Source of the DNA: Lewinellaceae bacterium
GTDB taxonomy: Bacteria; Bacteroidota; Bacteroidia; Chitinophagales; Saprospiraceae
DNA: 64,000 nucleotides
Assembly (NCBI GenBank): GCA_020636105.1
Contig: JACJYL010000001.1
Span: forward strand, 4,610,001-4,674,000
Direction: 5' to 3'
Notes under the pieces: model-generated
What the model was told of the DNA's origin: nothing
What the model saw: the letters and a program-made list of their open reading frames with translations, nothing else
Databases searched by the model: none
Shown here: in pieces, positions 61,648-64,000 of the stretch
How positions within the stretch are numbered: the stretch's first letter is position 1
How the letters are laid out: each line of letters begins with the position of its first letter
Program-made: the position numbers and the translations under genes

Positions 61648-62805
61648 ATGTTCCCACAATTCAACCTCCTGAGCACTCCTCTTTTGATCTTCGTCTCGCA
61701 GGGGATGATCTTTGCCCTATTGTTGTTGTGGCGATATTACCACAAACGAAAAGTAACGGATTTACTGATTGCTTTGATTTTATTGTTAATGGTTTATCAT
61801 CGCACCGCCTACACCATTGGGTTTATGGGGTGGTATGATACTTTTGAACATACCAAGATCAATTATTACATTTTTTCACTGGGACTTGCCGCGGGGCCAT
61901 TGATCTATCTGTATATACGAACTGTTCTGGAGGCTCCTTTCAAATTTATGAAAAAGGATTGGTGGCACTTTCTGCCGGTGGGGCTGTTTATTTTATATCG
62001 TCTGGTGATATTGGCGCATGATGCCAGTCAACCCGACTGGAACCAGGGTTATGAAGGGGAGTGGCAAAGTAATTTTCATTCCGTTTACGTGGATCCCATT
62101 ATGTATCAGCTGCAGTTTAGTTCAATGCTTTTATACCTGGCTTTTACCATCCAGTTGTTTGTAGGGTACCGGAAAAAGGTCCAACAGTTTTTTTCAAATA
62201 CCTATAAACTGGAACTCAGATGGATACAAATTTTTCTGACCGTTTATTGTTTCCTTTTTGTTTACGGAGCCATGACGGATCTGATTGATGCCTTGATCAC
62301 CGATTTGAGTTATGTGCATCGGTGGTGGGTTCATTTTTTCTCTGCCATTGCCGTAGTGCTCTTTGGGATCAAAGCTTATTTTACCGATCTGACCACACTG
62401 CATGAGTTGACTTTTGAAGTAGGTGAAGTCGTTTTGGGCAAGGAGGATCATCTTGCCAAAGACTATTCCAAAGAGAAGCAAAAACTAAGTATTTTTTTGG
62501 AAAAGGAAAGATCTTATCTCCGGCCGGATTTTACCTTGAAGGACCTGTCCAGGGGGATTGGTAAAAGCATTCATGATACTTCAGAGATCATCAATTCGGG
62601 GTTTGGCTGCAATTTTAATGAATTTGTCAATCGTTATCGGGTGGAGGAAGTCAAGCGTCGACTGGCTCATCCCGACTTTGATCACCTGTCCATTCTTGCC
62701 ATCGCTTTGGACAGCGGGTTCAACAGTAAAGCCAGTTTCAATCGTATTTTCAAACAAATGACCGGCCTGTCTCCTTCTGCATTTAAAGCGGGTCAGCAAC
62801 ATTGA
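61648..62805 (+). CDS. membrane AraC-type regulator
   Basis: A 385-aa protein with a membrane N-terminus of seven predicted helices (residues about 8-245; YIFSLGLAAGPLIYLYIRTVLEA is a typical helix 3-4 region of this class) and a C-terminal AraC double helix-turn-helix (residues 285-385; TLKDLSRGIGKSIHDTSEIINSGFG, ALDSGFNSKASFNRIFKQMTGLSPSAF). This layout (7TM plus AraC) is common in Bacteroidota and is thought to sense a small ligand in the membrane. It stands between the TonB receptor and the GIN protein. The regulon is unknown. Confidence 0.88.
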   Translation: MFPQFNLLSTPLLIFVSQGMIFALLLLWRYYHKRKVTDLLIALILLLMVYHRTAYTIGFMGWYDTFEHTKINYYIFSLGLAAGPLIYLYIRTVLEAPFKFMKKDWWHFLPVGLFILYRLVILAHDASQPDWNQGYEGEWQSNFHSVYVDPIMYQLQFSSMLLYLAFTIQLFVGYRKKVQQFFSNTYKLELRWIQIFLTVYCFLFVYGAMTDLIDALITDLSYVHRWWVHFFSAIAVVLFGIKAYFTDLTTLHELTFEVGEVVLGKEDHLAKDYSKEKQKLSIFLEKERSYLRPDFTLKDLSRGIGKSIHDTSEIINSGFGCNFNEFVNRYRVEEVKRRLAHPDFDHLSILAIALDSGFNSKASFNRIFKQMTGLSPSAFKAGQQH

Positions 62806-62920
62806 GCCGCCTTAAATTATGATTTGAGACCTGTTACCCATTATTGAGACGCCTGGCCTTTCCAATCCTCCTAGTTTTGTGGTCGAATTAAAAAATTGTC
62901 AAACATTTAAAAAATTGATC

Positions 62921-63817
62921 ATGAAATCACTTACTGTTTTATTGTTCACATTGGTTTCCTTTTCAGCATGGGCGCAGGTAAAAGGCAACAAGGAAATTAT
63001 TACTAGAACTTTCTCCATTGAAAAGGTCACCAACATTGTGGTCGATCTTTATGCCGATGTGACAGTTGATTGCAGCGCCAAAGAAATGCTTACGATAACA
63101 GCCGATGAGAACCTGATGAACCTTATTGAAAGATCCGTTGAAGGAGGACGGCTGGTGTTGAAGCAAAAAGAATGGATACAGTCAAGCCAGCCCATCAAAA
63201 TTTCCATCGGCGCACCCAACCTCGAATTCATCCGGCAGTCCACCCACGAAACCACTTATGTCAACAACATAGATCGGGAGACATTTAGTGCACAGGCTAT
63301 TATTGGGAAACTGGTGCTCCAGGGGAAAGCCGGTTTATTGAAGGCCAGCGGAGAGATCGGTCAGGTGGATGCTATTGATCTGGAGGCCCCGGTAGTGGAT
63401 GTAAATCTGTGGAGCCGCGGCAAAATCTCCCTTGGCTCACCGGAAACGATTACCGGTATTGTTAAAGATGATGGAAGTGTCGTTTATGCGGGAGGTACTC
63501 CCAAAGTCAGCGTAAAAAGTAGGGACGGCGGGTCCGTTCAGGAGCCGGATCAGTCCAATCGCAATGAAGAAGCTCGTTTTATCAAGTTTAAATTGAAAAA
63601 CAATTCCGTCAACCGCATTCAGTGTTATGTCAAGGGACCCAAACCCGACGGCAGTACTTTCAGTTACGGTTTCCCGATGAACCCCGGCCAGGTGCGTGAT
63701 AAAGACTGGAGCATCGGTTCCAAAGTGTATCGCGTCACCAATATCGGAACCCGGCAATTTTTAACGGAGATCGCCCCCGCCGATGAGGGTGAACTGGTCA
63801 AACTTTTCAGGGATTAA
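62921..63817 (+). CDS. GIN-domain exported protein (DUF2807)
   Basis: 298 aa from ATG 62921 (the frame is open from 62879 but only via GTG). Signal peptide (ending AWAQ), then the GIN/DUF2807 beta-solenoid: FSIEKVTNIVVDLYADVTVD, LTITADENLMNLIERSVEGGRLVLKQ and the usual GKLVLQGKAGLLKASGEIGQVDA turns. The C-terminal 80 residues form a separate domain (FIKFKLKNNSVNRIQCYVKGPKPDG). Function unknown; GIN domains are adhesin- or lipid-contacting-like. A TAGTTTTG box at 62872-62879 precedes the start. The last 180 bases of the window show no gene. Confidence 0.83.
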   Translation: MKSLTVLLFTLVSFSAWAQVKGNKEIITRTFSIEKVTNIVVDLYADVTVDCSAKEMLTITADENLMNLIERSVEGGRLVLKQKEWIQSSQPIKISIGAPNLEFIRQSTHETTYVNNIDRETFSAQAIIGKLVLQGKAGLLKASGEIGQVDAIDLEAPVVDVNLWSRGKISLGSPETITGIVKDDGSVVYAGGTPKVSVKSRDGGSVQEPDQSNRNEEARFIKFKLKNNSVNRIQCYVKGPKPDGSTFSYGFPMNPGQVRDKDWSIGSKVYRVTNIGTRQFLTEIAPADEGELVKLFRD

Positions 63818-64000
63818 GATTGCCGATCCCGAAATGCACTTGATAATAACTTGTCGCAACCTGTATATTTTTCCCTGGAAGAAGGGCTGATGGTTAAATG
63901 CGGGTGATCCGGATATTTTGGGTTGCAAGGCTAATTATCGTGTAACAAAAATAATCGCTTTAAATAAAATTTCGATTGCCCAGTGCTTATTGAAATTAAA

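Noticed and set aside
63818..64000. Possible gene start at window end
   Set aside because: No open frame of useful length and no recognisable start in the last 180 bases.

Overview
The window looks like a chromosomal segment of a Bacteroidota bacterium, probably of the Saprospiria/Cytophagia side (the phylum is well supported, the class is a guess). The evidence is two proteins with type IX secretion C-terminal sorting domains, many Cys-anchored lipoproteins, a TonB receptor with a carboxypeptidase-regulatory-like N-terminus, DUF4331, DUF4386 and GIN-domain proteins, weak Shine-Dalgarno sites, and two good promoters of the Bacteroidota type (TTG/TTTG, 17-19 nt, TAnnTTTG). Every intact gene reads on the + strand. 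The only minus-strand coding traces are a broken glycosyltransferase and a 53-codon ORF of doubtful status.

Layout. 1-275: decayed alanine racemase tail. 311-4609: arginine operon argB-argD-argC-argJ, closed by a structured repeat and a 20-bp stem terminator. 5112-12340: housekeeping and unknown genes (DUF1697, DUF1295, RluE-type pseudouridine synthase, aminopeptidase P, VOC protein, large unclassified lipoprotein). 12382-13245: AT-rich island with a membrane-anchored LuxR-type regulator, a 65-aa paralogue of its membrane part, and a four-box operator abutting the promoter between them. 13749-26528: mostly unknown exported proteins, a T9SS-exported NlpC/P60-like protein, an amidohydrolase, a ChaN/EreA-like protein, a DnaJ without J domain, a NADAR protein and a deletion scar fusing an outer-membrane barrel to a DinB gene. 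26964-33915: tandem class V aminotransferase, two paralogous MDR oxidoreductases flanking a TolB-TPR-AraC regulator, DUF4386. 34198-46511: glycan cluster (GH29, two GH13, sialate-O-acetylesterase-like) built around a beta-propeller sensor whose output is an adenylate cyclase. 46613-51885: GNAT, Fur, ABC exporter, LolA-like and half-size EamA genes. 51922-61346: ECF sigma, anti-sigma, two DUF4331 proteins (one with a T9SS signal), TPR lipoprotein, TonB receptor. 61648-63817: membrane AraC regulator and a GIN-domain protein.

How genes work together. ArgJ recycles the acetyl group, so argBDCJ covers glutamate to ornithine without a separate ArgE. The glycan cluster lacks a SusC/SusD pair, so it is not a classical PUL. 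The sensor-cyclase suggests that glycan sensing feeds into cAMP. The sigma/anti-sigma/DUF4331/TPR/TonB block looks like one envelope system of unknown substrate and is the best candidate for an undescribed system. 

Intergenic DNA is rich in inverted-repeat families (A-F below). In two of them (A, D) stem bases change in a compensatory way between copies, and a third (B) keeps its pairing through G-U wobbles, which points to selection on a folded RNA or cruciform rather than decay. Several genes carry single frameshifts or truncations (racemase, lipoprotein at 15071, receiver at 30029, methyltransferase at 48304, glycosyltransferase at 41945).
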